Shown one piece after another: positions 1 to 13,845 of a stretch of DNA of 64,000 nucleotides; the first letter of the stretch is position 1; each line of letters opens with the position of its first letter. The notes below the pieces were generated by a model. That model saw only the letters and a program-made list of their open reading frames with translations. It searched no databases and was not told where the DNA came from. Location: assembly GCA_036785705.1 (NCBI GenBank), contig JAWUZG010000332.1:2542001-2606000 (forward strand), read 5' to 3'. This stretch comes from Acanthornis magna (lineage: Eukaryota; Chordata; Aves; Passeriformes; Acanthizidae). Made by a program: the position numbers and the translations under genes.

Positions 1-2040
1 TCATTTTTAAATGGAAAATGCACATATATCATCCTCAAAAATTGAGCTAAGGGGGAGGAGAAACAGAACCACCATTCTGCTGAGCTGTGTTACCCAGTGA
101 TCAGAGCAAAATCATGTATGACAGAACACCAGAAATTCAATCGTGCCTGAAGTATTTACTCATGTCACTCCTGCAGGTTGGCATCATTTGTCAGCAGCAG
201 AAAGTGAGTGAGGAGCTCATGTGAGTCCTGGTAAAAGGGGAGATGATGAGGCTCCCTCTGACAATATTTTGCCTTACCCTAAACAATTTAAATTGGGAAA
301 ATCAGTATTAATGTAATTCCCATGCTCTACATAGGACATGGCACACAGTTATAAACCAGCTCATGCCAAACCCTTGCTGCTGAAGTGTCACTGAACTGAG
401 GTTGACTCCCTCCCTTTTCAATGGGGAACAATAGGCTGGCAATGAATCCAAGGGCTGTGTGAGGCTTGGGTGTTGGCTGAAATCCTGCCTTACCCTGCCT
501 TGCAACCTTTGAAATATTAGGAAGAGTTGAACACACTGAAAAACAAACTCTTAGCACGACAGACCATTTCCAATACCCCCTGGCCCTCCCAGAGCATCAG
601 CACTTCAGTTTACTCTTCATCAGCCACGGGGAGTCTGTCACCCCTGTGGGAGCGTTCCCAGATCAGCTCATTTCTGAGCCTAAACAGAATAACACCACTT
701 AAATACCAACACCTCAACTGAAACCTAATTTTTTATTACTTCTGCAGTTTAGCAGGAACTGAAGCGCTACCCAAGAAACTAATGGTAATCCAGCGTTCGA
801 TTTTCTCTAAATAAATAGTTTAGAGAAATAATTTCTCTTTATCCAGTAGAAAGTCGGGAGGGTGGCTTTTAATGTGCTGCTCCAGTTAGTGTTTTTTGTG
901 AGTAATGAATGCTTCTCATTTTTTCTAATTGTTTCTTCACTTTAGCTTCAGAACACACACACAACTTTCTACTTTAACAAAACTTAATGTAATACATGTA
1001 GATTTTTATACTCTCTCTGAAGCTAGACAGAAATGATGCTGAACTTGGAAAGATTTAACAGGATCATTTAGACAGAACATTCAAGACCCTGGATTTCACT
1101 GGGCTCTGAACCAACATGGGAAAGGCTGACCCACAGATTTCTTTCCGAGAAATATTTCATTACAAGTGTGTCACCTGTATACTCAGTTTAGATTACAAAC
1201 CCTGGGATGTCAGAGAAATATCTTCCTTAGTTTTGTGAAGGAGCCGGATCATCAGTGCTGATCAATAATGCATAGTACGATAGCAAAGAAGAATTGAGAA
1301 GCTAAGTTTTACAAAATACTCATGGAAAGTAAAAATGTCCCCACTCCAGTCTAAGGGTTACTCTAGCTGAAGAGGTAAAACACTCAGGTAAAGTAAAACC
1401 TTAAAGAAATATCGACACTCACACCCTATGGTGCTACTGAATGCAAATATCAAAATAAGACTCTCAGAGCAATTTTTTTCATTTATTTTTGATTTGAGAG
1501 TCAGAAGGTCACAGTGCAGTGTGCTACTGAATTCTAAACCCTGGATGTGTTTATATGTCTTCTTTATTATTTTGAGCAAAACAAAACAGATCAAAATAGC
1601 TTATAAAATAAAACAAAGCTCCAATTTTTAGAAGCCATGAAAAGGATAATAAGCATTTTCCAAACTAATTTGGCTTATGTGCATGTGGCACATTATCATT
1701 CAAACAGATTAGCAGCTAAACAAAAGTCAGTATGAGAGCTCAGGCACTTGTCTCTAATTCATATTCATGTTCAGCACTGCACAGAGCCAAATGAGCTCCT
1801 GCCACGCCAGGGCTGCAGGAAGGAGCAGAGAGGACAAGATCTGCACTGCAGCTCCGCTCTGGAGCTCCTCACTGCCTCTGACTGCAGGAAAAGCACGGAA
1901 AACCACAGGAAACACCAGGAAACATGGCCTGCTCAGAGCTCTCTGTTCCGGGGGCAGCCAGGAGAGCACCTCGGAGCAGGCAAGTTGACCATTGGGTTGG
2001 GCTCTGCTCTGGGGGAAAAGAAACCGAGCAAAAATCCCTG

Positions 2041-2735
2041 AGGAAAGAAAACAAACCAAACAACAAACCAAACCAAACCAACAAACAAACAAAAAAAAAA
2101 AAAAAAACCCAAAACAAAAGAGACAAACAAGAAACCAAAAAAACCCCAAAAACCAAACAACAAAACACCAAAACAAATAACCAATGCAAAAAAAAGAACA
2201 AAAAAACCCCACAAAACCCCCCAAAAATGCCCCAAAAACCAACCAATAGAATAAAAACAACCCCAAAAAAACCAAACAAAAAACCACAAAAAACCTAGAA
2301 AAAAAAGACCAACAAAACACCAAAACAAAGCAAAAACCCCCCACAAAAACACCAAAACACCAACCAACCAACACAACCAAAAAACCCCAAAATAACCAAA
2401 ATAGACTCCAAAGCCCCCCCAAAAAAACCAAGCCCACCAAGAAAAACAACCAATGAAAAAAAACCCAACAAAAAACCAAAAAACCCCAAACAAAAAAAAA
2501 AAACAAACAAAAAACCCCAAACAACAAAACTCCAAACAAAATAACCAACAAAAAAAACCCCAAAACCAACCAAAACAACAAAAAACCTCCAAAAATCCAA
2601 CCAAAAAAAACCCAACCAAAAAAAACCCAATCAACCAAAAAAACTCAACCAAACAAAAAAAAACACACCAAAAAACCCCCTACCCCCCACAAAAACCCCC
2701 CAAAGCAAACAAACAAAAAAACCCCACACTTAAAA
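2041..2735. repeat. Long A/C-rich low-complexity tract
   Basis: About 700 bp made almost only of A and C on the plus strand, with irregular CCAAAA, CCCCAAAA and AAAC units and very few T or G. On the minus strand, which is the SLIT3 sense strand, it reads as T/G-rich with many GGGG runs. The lack of stop codons creates long open frames on both strands (up to 294 codons) that are artefacts of composition. Confidence 0.93.
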
Positions 2736-5700
2736 AAGCCATATAGCAGGAAACACAACCAATTCAATTTAAGAATTTCATTTAAATCTCCGGTGCTTTT
2801 GCCAGCAGAGTAATTTCAGGAGATTTGCCCTTTGGCATTACAAGTTCTAAAAATGGTGTTCACTTGCTTCCCTCACACGTGCAGGTGTCCTGGCTAATGT
2901 GCAAGCTTGGCACATGAACACAACCCTTCTTCTATCCCTGAGCACCTGAAATTCTAGACCCAAAATATTTTTTAAATTAAAAATACACTAACAAAGTTAA
3001 CATGTAATAAAAATAAAATTAGCTCAGTAATTGCTGCCAATAGACAATGAATCAGTGAATTAGAACATTTATTAGAACACAAAAAAAATTACTGAGAATT
3101 TTAGTGTGTGTGCTCCTGATTCTTCATTTGCCTCTCATCTCTAGGAAATGAAGTCAGCCATGGGTCTGACAAACAGCACAGCACATAAAGCACAGAGCCC
3201 TGGCAGCACTGGGAGCGTTGGGGATCCCTGAGAGAAGCACCCTAAAGAGTTATTATGGATTTGCAACAAGAAGTTATACAAATATAAACCAGTCACAAAT
3301 GAGGCATTGTGTTTCCTCAGCCTGATTCTGGCATCATATTTTAATAGTCCCCTCCCAATGTATCTCTCCCAAGGCACATTAGATATTAAATTTCCAATTA
3401 AATAATTAGTTGTTACTACTAAACATCAAGTTGTGCCGTTTAATCCAACTGATACTCTAAGTTAAAAATAAAGATTAAACAGTGAAAATAGGCACTGCCT
3501 AGATTGATGTGCAAGGCTGGGACACACCAGGCAAAGCAAGCACAGGAAGCACACGTAGCCACAAGTGTGTTTTTTTGGGTGAGAGTATAATCAAGCATGG
3601 ATCAAACCTTCAGCAGCAGGGTCTTAAAACATAAAATTTACACTGATTCTTCACAGTCTCTATCCATTCTGACCTCTTGCAGCATTTTAAAACGAGGGAA
3701 TTTGCACTGACTTTACCAATACGTGGCCTTTCAGACACGTTGAAGTTTAATATCACCTTCTAAAGGTGTGAAACAATAATTGCCACATCGTCTTTATTTT
3801 ATGTCTCTGTTCCTCAGCCTGCCTTACTTGCAAATGTAGTTGCAATCTAGCTGCTTCATTAAGTCAGATCACAGAATACAGAGATTTTTCCCTTGAAGGT
3901 GACACGGAGTTTTTTGAGGTATGAAAGCCTAGCACAGAATCCCTTACTTTAGACCATATGGTTTCCAGCTAAGTGTTCCTTTATTTTGGCTGGGTTGAAA
4001 CATTCTTACTGAAGTGTCAAATTGTGACTTTATGCAATGTCTTTTTCAGTCCTCAGAATGCTTTTAACTCTCCTTCAGACTGTGAAAACAATTCTTGCTA
4101 GGAAGAATTGTATTTCCCAAGCTATGTACAATGGCACAGGCTCAATGTGAATTCAGGTTTTCAGAAGAGGAGGAATTGATAGGGATAAAAACAGCAATAA
4201 ATTTCTAATATCTAAAAGAAACTTGGACATGTAATTTTTTTCCCCCTGCACTATTTCATATTTCTTCAGAACAAGCTAAGCTAAATAAATCACAGTAAAA
4301 CTATCCAAAGCAATTTGTTACCTTAAAATAAGTTTGTCAGCTATTGCAATAGACAGTGTTTTATTGCAGATTTCAAATCACCATGAATGACACCCCACAC
4401 ATCATCACCCCGGAGATGATGGTGTAAATGGGACTGCTATGTCAAAACCTAAGCTGTCTCTTGTCTTTGTGCCCAGGCTGATCTAAGCTTTAGTGTTCAC
4501 TAGTTTAATTCAGTATATGAACAAAACCCAAGGAATTCTCCCTCTGCAATGGTCTAAAATTTGTTCATGTAGTTTACCACCCTGAAGGCTTAGACTGTTT
4601 TGTCATATCTCATAAAAAGTCCCCAGACAGTCTGGATATGGCCTTGGCCTTCCAAACCTACATTTGTGGGACATTTACTGACCCCAAGAATAACAGTTGT
4701 GTTTGATACTATTAACAATAACCAAATGCTGATACAATCCTCTCACTGATACCAGACAGATTTTGAGTTGATTAAATGAAAAATTAATTGACTTCAGAAA
4801 GTGTGTGCAGCAATCTTGAAACATGAAGCTATTCCCAGCTCGGCCCCCATGCTCTGGGCTGTTATTGACAATTCAATCTCCTGCAGAGGCACAGCCAACC
4901 ATGGAACACAAACACCAGGGACGACAAAGAGTGTTGCCCAAACTTCTCCTTTGAATTCAGGTAATACATTCTTTGGCAACCAACCCATTTTGCCACACTT
5001 CTCAGTGTAAGGGTATTATTTGCTCTCATGTTTGTATGAAAGAAGTATTGCATGGCAAGACTAATTCTTCCAGCACAAGAAGAAGAAAAGGAAAAGCAAG
5101 AAAACTCTAGGAAGAAGGAAAATAAAGTTCTTGAAGAATAATGATTCCAGTTCCTTCTTCTGTAATAGCCAAGAAGAAAAAGTTATGTGCATCCCCAAAT
5201 TGTAGAAATTCCTTGTTCCAAAGAGTCATATGAATAGGGAGCAAAATCCCATCGAAAAATAGGCATAAAGAAAATGACTTATTTTTTCCTGAATGTGGGG
5301 AATGGAGAAGTGTTGTGTACCCCACAGGAAAAAACTTGCCTTTCTTTTGCTAAATGCAGAGAAAACCCAAGGTAGAAATGGCTGCTTTGAAGTTTAAACA
5401 TTTGGTGACCTGTTTGACTCCCACAGGTGAATTTCTTGTTAGAGAAAATACATAGATTTACAGTAAAAGATTTACAATAAAAACTTATGACCTGCTAGCA
5501 CATGGATCACTTAGCACTTTTAAAAGATTGAAGTTTTATACATTTCAGGGGAAACAGCTTCTGTTATAACCATTCCCATGTTTTGAAAACTGCAGTACAC
5601 CATTTTTTCTACCATCTCTACACAAGTACAATAGGCAGAGGACTCTGAGAAGCATTTCTGCCTGGAAACACCAACCCAAGTTCACATCAGAAGAAAGCAG

Positions 5701-7927
5701 AGCAGAACCCACTAAATTTAGGCCTGCATTAGGCAGCCAGACTAACAATGTTGGCTGCCTTCCAGAGGAGCACTCTGGCTCTCCAGACCCATAGGGAGCA
5801 CTGCGATTGCATGCAAGCAGGGAGCAAAGGGAGGAGCACAAAATAGGAATAATGCGGAGGAAAAAAAAAAACCAAGGATTTCAGGCAGTACAGCTGCACT
5901 TCATTTTTAATGGAAACCAAGTTGCTTACTTTCATTTGTGCAGTAATACTTTCCCCTCCGTTCTTCTGATTTGAACTCAGCTAGCTGAAAAGTTCACCTG
6001 CTCTGTGCAGAGATGAACCCTCGATGGTGTCTCATTAAAATGTATGCACCAATCACATCTGACTGAGGTGTGGGAACAATACAAGGTGCTCTCGTATGCA
6101 GAGCAGTGTTCCTTCAGGGCATGCAGCTGACTGAAGTTACTGGGACCTTGGGCACTGAATAGATTGAGCTGCTTCAGAGGGAAAACACTGGTGAGCAACT
6201 GTCTCACTTCATTTACACCTCCTGGTTCCTTCCCCTTTGGCAGGGTCACTTCGAGGGCTGGCACTTCAAGTCCTCTTCTCCTGCACGTGTCTTTCTGTGC
6301 CTGACTGTGCCTTCCTCTGCTTCTGAGGGGAAGAAACCTGGAGAAGCTTTCTTCAGAGAAACCCAGATTCTGCTGAGCAGCAGATAGTTTTGCTCCATGA
6401 AGACATTGAAGGCTCAGAAACTGAAAGAACTACAGGGAGGAACCTGCCAGGTCATGAAAGATGAGGGGACTCACCATGGCTTGTCAACCATAGGGAAAGC
6501 TTTTGTAAGACCTACCTGCAATGAACAGCAGGAGCAAACCTTTCAAAAGAAAGTAAAAGCACAGTGGACAACTGAACCTGGAGGAGGAGGCTGATAATTT
6601 CAAGTCTGGAATTGACTGTCCTAGAACAAGGCTGCCAAGGAGAGGAGGAACTGAGTGTCACAGCTTTGTGTGCGTGTGATAAGGGAAACTGAGACAAACA
6701 TGGAACCAAGGAAAACTCAGAGGCTGTTCCCTCACTACAGCCTCTGCTGTGCTGCATCTCATCTTCCTCCCTGCCTTCCTTCCCTGCTGTAACCTACTGG
6801 CATCAACTTAAGCACTATTTTACCCACTTGGACATCAAAATATTCAAACGTCATTTACTTAAAACATCACTTTGGATGACTGGGCAGAGAATACAAGCCA
6901 TGTCACTTGCTTCTGTACGCAAGTCAAAACACTGGAAATTCCTGCCCAGTTCATATTCTCATTTCCTCTCTGTCCACTCTGATGTGCTTCATCCCACACT
7001 CCTGAGGCCACCTGGGGGTATCTGAATTAACTGTGGCTAAAGCTAAGTTCTGCCTTGGGAAGTCAAGCCCAGTGGAAATGTCTTGCCTGGCCAGGAGGGT
7101 TGCCAGGACCAGGAAGCTGCAGCACTGCAGCAGCAGCAGCTCCACACTAAGCCAGAACTGTAGTGCTCAGTAAATGTCACTCTCTTGCTGAATTGTTTCC
7201 AGACAGCAGTGAGGGATTTGACCATTTCCACAGCATGTTGAATAACACCGCCTGAACTATTCAACAAACACCAGCAACACTTAATATATATTTCTGGCAT
7301 TCTCCCAGCTGGATTCAGGGCACAAAAAAGGGCCAATTCTGCATTCTGGCTCTGAGGTTTACTGCAACGTGTAAGTTTAATACTTAATAACCTTCTGATA
7401 TTCTTCTAGTCCACAAATTATTCAGCTTCTCAGAGTTATCCAGTATTTAGAGAATAAAATTACGGCAACTTGTAGAAATAAACTACGGTTTTTAAAAACC
7501 AAGCTGTGTTATATGAATATTAATGAGATAATAGTTTCAACACTGTCTTTAAAATTAACGCAGGTAAATATCATTCTAGTTGTGCTTCCCTCTTCTCTCA
7601 ACATGGGGCTTTGTAATGCTCTTTTAATTCATCCTCCACGTGCAGTTCCTGACCTTGTACTGCTCTTTTTACCCATTAAAAACTCCACTATTTTAATAGT
7701 GCTATGGGTACCTTGGCTGAAATATAGCTGCATGTAAATTCAGCTTGGTGCTAAATCAGTTTTCTGTGTTCTATAAAGAGAAACAAATGGCTGTCAAGAG
7801 ATCCTACCTTCCTTTTATCTTCTGAATGAAATCATATCTTAGTCCCCTTCCAGCTTAATAAACTAGTAATTACAGCTAAGAAATATAAACATTTTCTTAT
7901 GGTTAGGTTCTTCCCTAACTAGTTTGA

Positions 7928-8070
7928 AGAAAAAAAAACAAACAAAGCAAAACCCACCACCACCACAAAAAAACCCCAAACCAAAACAAAACAAAAAAAC
8001 CCCACAAAAACACCAACCCCAAAAAAAGCCACCACCACAAAAAAAACCCCAAACCAAACCAAGCACAAAA
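7928..8070. repeat. A/C-rich low-complexity tract
   Basis: About 140 bp with the same CCCCAAA, CCACCACCA and AAACAAAA texture and the same strand orientation as the 2.0-2.7 kb tract. T is absent over most of it. Confidence 0.9.
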
Positions 8071-8481
8071 CGGAAATCTCCCTAGAGAGTGTAATTTCTT
8101 TACTGTAGAAGAAAAATCCAGTACAGAAGTATTTCCCCAAGTCTTCCCTGATTAACAGCCCCAGTCGGTGTCCGAGCTAAGGAGAGGTGCTCCTGTGCCA
8201 TGAGGGGTGCAGGGAGCAGCCTGCAGGTGCACATGCACAGCGGACTGAATAATGCACTGATTTTCAGAAGTGAAGAAGTCAGCAGCCTCACGAGAGCCGT
8301 GCAGACAGTCCTCCTTTCTAAACTTCATCACCAATTTTCCATTTACAAAAGATCAGATGCTTCACACAAGCTGGCAGTTGCACACAGAAACATATGTTCC
8401 CCCAGACAGCACATTATAATTTTTATTCCTCTTACATGCAAGCTCTCCCCAAATGCCCATTCACTTCTATTTTCTACTTAC

Positions 8482-8553
8482 AATGAAATGAGAGATTTCA
8501 AGCCTTTGAATGCATCAGGTGCAATGTCAGTTATTTGATTCTTGCTGATGTCT
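8482..8553 (-). CDS. SLIT3: SLIT3 exon: second LRR of LRR domain 2 (72 bp)
   Basis: Read on the minus strand: DISKNQITDIAPDAFKGLKS followed by LIS and a split Leu. Human SLIT3 has [20 protein letters not shown] here; SLIT2 has [20 protein letters not shown], so the paralogue call is firm. The acceptor is CCTTTCTCTTTACAG and the donor GTAAGT. The exon starts with the third base of an Ile codon and ends after TT of a Leu codon, so the next exon should begin with A or G. That next exon (expected to begin like VLYGNKI) was not found in the remaining 8.5 kb and probably lies beyond the left edge. Confidence 0.97.
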
Positions 8554-11500
8554 CTGTAAAGAGAAAGGAGGATTAGAAAAAATATAAGTAAACAGGAATC
8601 TGATGAAAATATTTTAGCTGTAGCTTATTGGAAGAACACACTTGGTACAAAAACAGAAGTAAAGGATCACATTATCTCCAGAGAAATGATGAACTACCTA
8701 AGGGCAGAGATAGGCAAATTCCAGGAAGGATCAGAAAACATCAGTCAGTATGACAGGCCACAGCCTCAATGGAGAGCACCCCTCTTAATCAGGTGTTTAA
8801 TTTTAGGGACATTAAAAAAAAGGGTTCTTATGAAGAACAACAGTGACTTTGATAAAACCATCCCAAGTCCCATTAACACTGGAGATGGCTCTGGGACTCT
8901 GTGGGGTGGCCCTCAAGCAGGAGGAGCCATGACAAGGAGCCCATGACAAGGCATGATGGCTGTCTGAATGTTTAAATGCAGGCACGGAAGGCCAACTTTA
9001 TAATAGTAGAGAGGATCCTGCCCAGCCCTGATCCCAAAGCAGGCATCAGTGTCCCTGGGGAGCTCAGCACTGCTCCACTGAGGTCTGGGCTTCCATGGCC
9101 TAGAGACAACAAGCAGCACAAAATCCACCATGGCCTTGCTCTGGCGAAGTTTTCAGAGCCCAGAGGAAGCCTTCAACTTCTGAATGGGAACTGTGGAGCT
9201 CTGAAGGCTGCAGCACTGAGGGGACACCCAGCGTGCTGCAGCCCCTGCAGGGAGCCCAGCAAGATCCCACCCTTCCAGCTACGGTGGCAGTGGGATCCAG
9301 CACTGCCCGCTGTAAAATGAAACTAAAATGTGATCCTGGTTTGGAAAGTATTCTTCAATTTGAATCATAACCAGCCAAGAACACAAAGATAAATACAGAC
9401 TGTGCCACAGTAACTTTATACAAGGAGCCCAATTTACCACACTTGGCACCCAGTGCTCAGTGCTGGTGCCTTATCGTGACTGTCACTGTCACCCACACTT
9501 TCTGTCCATCAGTCCAGCCAAGTGCTGAGCTGAGACACAACTTTGAGCCACCTGGCTGCACTCCCTGACAGCTGATATCAGCTTGTATCAGTAGTATCAA
9601 ATCCCTTCACTGACAGCTGAAGCAATACAGTAGTTCATGTACATCTTCACTGTTATTGCCCCTGGGGCACATGCTATGGATCCAAGCAGACTGAATAAAC
9701 ATCACTTGAACAAGAACTTAATAATCAGAAAGTAAGAAGGTTTTCCATTCTCTACATCCTTTGAGCATGCCCATTATGTTGGTTAAAATTTTAATGAGGT
9801 CCTCTAACTCTTTTTAAACCTACCCATGTAAAGTGGGATTTTTTTTGTTTGGTTTTTTTGGTCCCTTTATAAGGCTTGATTCCTTTTTAAAGCTCATGAA
9901 GAATTGCTCTGTAATCTACTGATGTTTTCTGCTACAACATCCTGCCTAGCAGGACAGGATTCATGGGAGATTTTGGTTTTGCAGCTCAGCTTACAGCAGC
10001 CAAACTTGTCACAGTGAAAGTAGGAATATTTTTTTTAAATTTTTATACAGGTTTTTGTGAAACTTGTTTAGACTGACTGCTGCTTTTCATCTAGTAAGAG
10101 GAAGTATGAAGTGGATCATTCCTATCTATTTATTGAGGAATGTATTAAAATCTGTTAAAATCACATGAAAAGGTGAGTTTGCTGAACAATGGCAAGCATC
10201 TGAAAAGTGGCATCTAGTTTTTGAAAGAAGTATTTCAGCCCTGTTTTCCTGATTTCCCTCCTTCCTGCCTCCCCATGTCCGGACGGTAATGAGGGTGTAA
10301 CTAATGGTGCCTGAACGTGCAGCAGTGCCATGCTGGGCGATGGCACTCTCTCACTTCATGCAGATGCACTACAATCAGCATTAGAAGATAATTAGACACA
10401 TTATTTCCTTTCCATTAGAGCCCAAGTTCCACTGCTGTCAGATAAGGAGGTTCCATCTCCTTCTGACTTGACTGAGGGAACGAGGTTCAATTTTGTCATA
10501 TTTTTGTTCCCTTCATTTGGCCTGCTTTGGTGAGGTTGTCCTATTCTGCCTTTCACATACATCAAGACAGAGAGAGGCTTTTCTGAGCTGCACAGCTAAG
10601 ACACTTGAGATGACATAAGGCTCATTTCTATAGTTTAAGGTATCTCTGAATCACTCAGGGGAAGTGTGCCTCTTCAACTGGAAATGCAATAAAATTATCA
10701 GGATTCCACTCAGGCAGGGATGGCATTAGTCACCTCATCCTGCCTCCCTGCACCCCTGGCAGGAATCTCTCAAAAGGTTGTTGCACACACCTTGGAGGGT
10801 GGCTGTGCTCAGTCACCAGTTAGGGACATAAATTGGTTTTGACTTTGCACCAGGGGAGCAAGGATACCCTGCAAGTCGCTGAGTAACACATCACTGGATG
10901 ACTTAAATGTATTTACTGTAAAAGGTTTTGAAACAAAACAGATTTATTTTTAGATGCAGCCAAATGAAAAACTATTAATAGCATTGGTTGAATATTCTCT
11001 TTGTTGACAAATATTATGAGAAACAGATTACTTGATTATCTCTAACATATAGAATGGATTGTTCTCATTTTACAAGAGCACTCAGCAAAATCCATGTCAT
11101 ATATGGTTTAGGTTTTAGAAGCTGCTTAAAAAACGTAGCAACTCCACAGAGCTACTGGGAAGCCTGTGAAATCTCAATGTGTTTTCTGCTAAAATGTGGT
11201 AAATTAATCTGACAACATGAAATGCCAGAACAAGCATCGGAGCTAGAGAGGTGCAACCACATCTTTCAAAGTTATTCCATGTACTTGGCTCTTAGGCTTG
11301 CTCTACAAACTTGTTAGTTAAAAGCCTCAGAAGAGCAGAGACAGGAGATCTGGGCAATTACGATTAAGCCCAAGAAAAACTAGATTTCAGCTCCTTTACT
11401 AAAACTCAAGCACCAGAATAACTCTCTCATCCTGGAAGTGGTTGAAGAGATATTCTAAGCAGCAAACTTCAGCTATATGCAAGTACAACACTTGAATTAA

Positions 11501-13773
11501 TATGCATTTCTGCTATCATCTTGACCTAACAATACCAAATCATATCAAGATTATGTTGGACAAGTGGATTTAACTTAATTATTTATCTCAGTTATCCAAT
11601 TATTTAAGGAAAGGAAACTTCTTCATCTTGCAGGAAATACACAGTAAATAATCAAAATACAGAGAGGATGGAGTTGCAAGTGAGGACTATTATCACTAAC
11701 ATTCTTGCACATTTATTCACCAGAAGGAGAAAAGTACAATACAATTCACAGGGTTATGCTAATACTATCCTCTGAATGATATAAAAATATTAATATAGCA
11801 GTTAATAGTAATAATAACAACAATTATATTAATGTTCTTCATTTGTACGCCCAGCAGGGCATCCATTAATTAAATTGATAAACTTCCTGCTATGGCACTG
11901 CTCACTGAAATCAAAGTGACAGAAATTAAGAAAGGCTAACAACCTCAGTGATAATAAACACATCCTTCCTCTAGAGGAAAAGGATGGATGATTCTTTTGT
12001 TTTTAACAGATAATCGTTTGACCAAAGTATATTTTTGTGTTAACAGGACTGGGAATCTTGAAAAGTTGGTGAAAATAACCTCTTTAAATGCTGAAGCAAG
12101 TGTTCTCAATTAAACTGTGTCTAACAGAACTGTTGCTCAATTCAGAGCCTCACTGTCCAGCAGGAACAAAACTTTGACAAGGAGACAGGTGGATAAACAA
12201 ACAGCAAAACATCAGGTTTGTTACGAGACATTCTGCAGCCCAAATACCTGTCCCAAGTTCTCCCACAAGATCCTGTCACATTAAGTAAGCTTTGGCACAG
12301 ATCATCTGGCACAATAACTTATTAATTATGAGTTCAAATCTCAATGAGTATGCCAATTATACCCCCAAAAGCTGTTAACACAACTTGCTAATGGAATTCT
12401 GCTGTGAAATTCTAACGTTCATCATTTCACATAGTAAGTGCTACATTGGATTGCACAGCTAGTCAATGTTAAAGAATATTTTTTTGGTCAACTCCCATAA
12501 AACTAGAGTTCACCAATGAATGAAAAATGAAAAGACAGTAAAACATTGCAAAAATCTAAAATTAGTCACACCTTAGAAAGGGCTATGTAGTGATTTTAAT
12601 AATAAAAAAGTTACAAGTTAGGTCACTGAAAAGCAATCCATCATTATTCACTGAAATTACCATCTTACTATCCAATACAGCACTTCTTTAAAAATACATA
12701 CAGCTATATTGAAAGTGAGACAGCAGAATAGAGACCATCTAAGACTGATGATTTGACCTGTTAAATATTAAGATCCATATTTACAGCTCTTCAGCTTTAG
12801 GAACATGCTAAGTTTGGACTGGCAAACACAGTAATTTTGCCCTTAAATCAGCGGTATGGTGCAAGCTCATTTCAGTTTCCCAAAGCATCAGCTATGTGAT
12901 AATCCAGTGTCTTCTAGGAAACGAGCTGACAGTGTCTCAATTCCAGTACTGTTCCCATCAGAAAAGAACTGCAAAGGCACTTTTTCAGCAGCATAAGCAC
13001 TGAGCTACAAAGCCTGAATGACTTCTGGAAGTTACTGCTCCTGTGGTAACATCAACATCTTCACACTGTGCTGAACCAAGGGTAACTTGCTTTACCATCA
13101 TTTGTGTCATCGTGCTACTGTCACATCATCTCTCATATATCACCTAAAAACGAAAGAAAAACCTGACTGGGGGAATGTCCCCTGTTGTCTGCATGACAGC
13201 AGTGCTACACATCAGGATTATTTTTTTTAAAAAATCCAAAGAGAAAACACAAGAGCTAATAAAAGAAAGAATTATCTGGGTATCTACTGGTGATTAAGCA
13301 ACAGAGAAAACAAGCTCCAGCAGGTTTCTTTGTTTTCTTGTAAACAGTCAAACTATTTCAACATCAGAACATCAAACGCACCACAAAAAAAACCTCCCTC
13401 TGCAAGAACGTGACTCCTGCTCTGAGTGGGGTCAGCCACTCTGACGTGCTGCAAACAGGCACCAGAACGGATGAGAAGGAAAACGGAACTTGAAATCTCT
13501 TCTGAGGAAGCAGATTTGAAGTTTGAACAGACTAACAACTAATTAAATCACATCCTTTATAATAGGAAGTGAAATTAAGCATTATTAAGGATTTCATGCA
13601 CTGCTAGGCATCCTGAACCCAATTCCATTGTTGCTTACACTCTGAAGAGATGATTTGTGCAATCCCCAGTGATTTCAACAGAGAATTGCCAATATGTTTC
13701 TGAAATGAAGATACTGAACTTGAAGCTAGAAGATTCATGATTGCTCTTGCATGTTGGTCTTATTAAAACTTAC
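8554..13773 (-). other. SLIT3: SLIT3 intron between LRR exons of domain 2
   Basis: 5.2-kb intron with GTAAGT donor and TTTACAG acceptor on the minus strand. It is mostly AT-rich unique sequence, with a small T/G run near 9839-9862. I recognise no gene, transposon or RNA in it. Confidence 0.9.
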
Positions 13774-13845
13774 ATTCTCTTAAGCTTCTTGTACTGGGTG
13801 AAAGCTCCAGGGGGAATGATTTTGATGAGGTTTTGTTCCAAACGT
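13774..13845 (-). CDS. SLIT3: SLIT3 exon: first full LRR of LRR domain 2 (72 bp)
   Basis: Read on the minus strand: IRLEQNLIKIIPPGAFTQYK followed by KLKR and a split Ile. This matches human SLIT3 [26 protein letters not shown] (given here as [15 protein letters not shown] and [11 protein letters not shown]). SLIT2 has GAFSPYKKLRRI instead. Acceptor TTTGTTTTCAG, donor GTAAGT. It starts with the third base of Ile and ends after two bases of Ile, the same phase as every other 72-bp repeat exon here. The repeat lies in the concave Robo-binding domain. Confidence 0.97.

Larger units (their letters stand above)
1..8481 (-). other. SLIT3: SLIT3 intron after the second LRR of domain 2 (partial)
   Basis: AT-rich intron that runs off the left edge. 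I looked on the minus strand for the next LRR exon (VLYGNKI-type coding) and found none. The stretch holds a 700-bp A/C-rich tract (2041-2735) and a second A/C tract (7928-8070). Otherwise it is unique-looking sequence with only short chance open frames. Confidence 0.85.

Noticed and set aside
1754..2652. Open frames of 239 to 294 codons on the minus strand, rich in Phe, Leu, Gly and Trp
   Set aside because: They translate the A/C-rich tract, where stop codons cannot occur by composition. All three frames give similar low-complexity peptides, so this is not a membrane protein gene.
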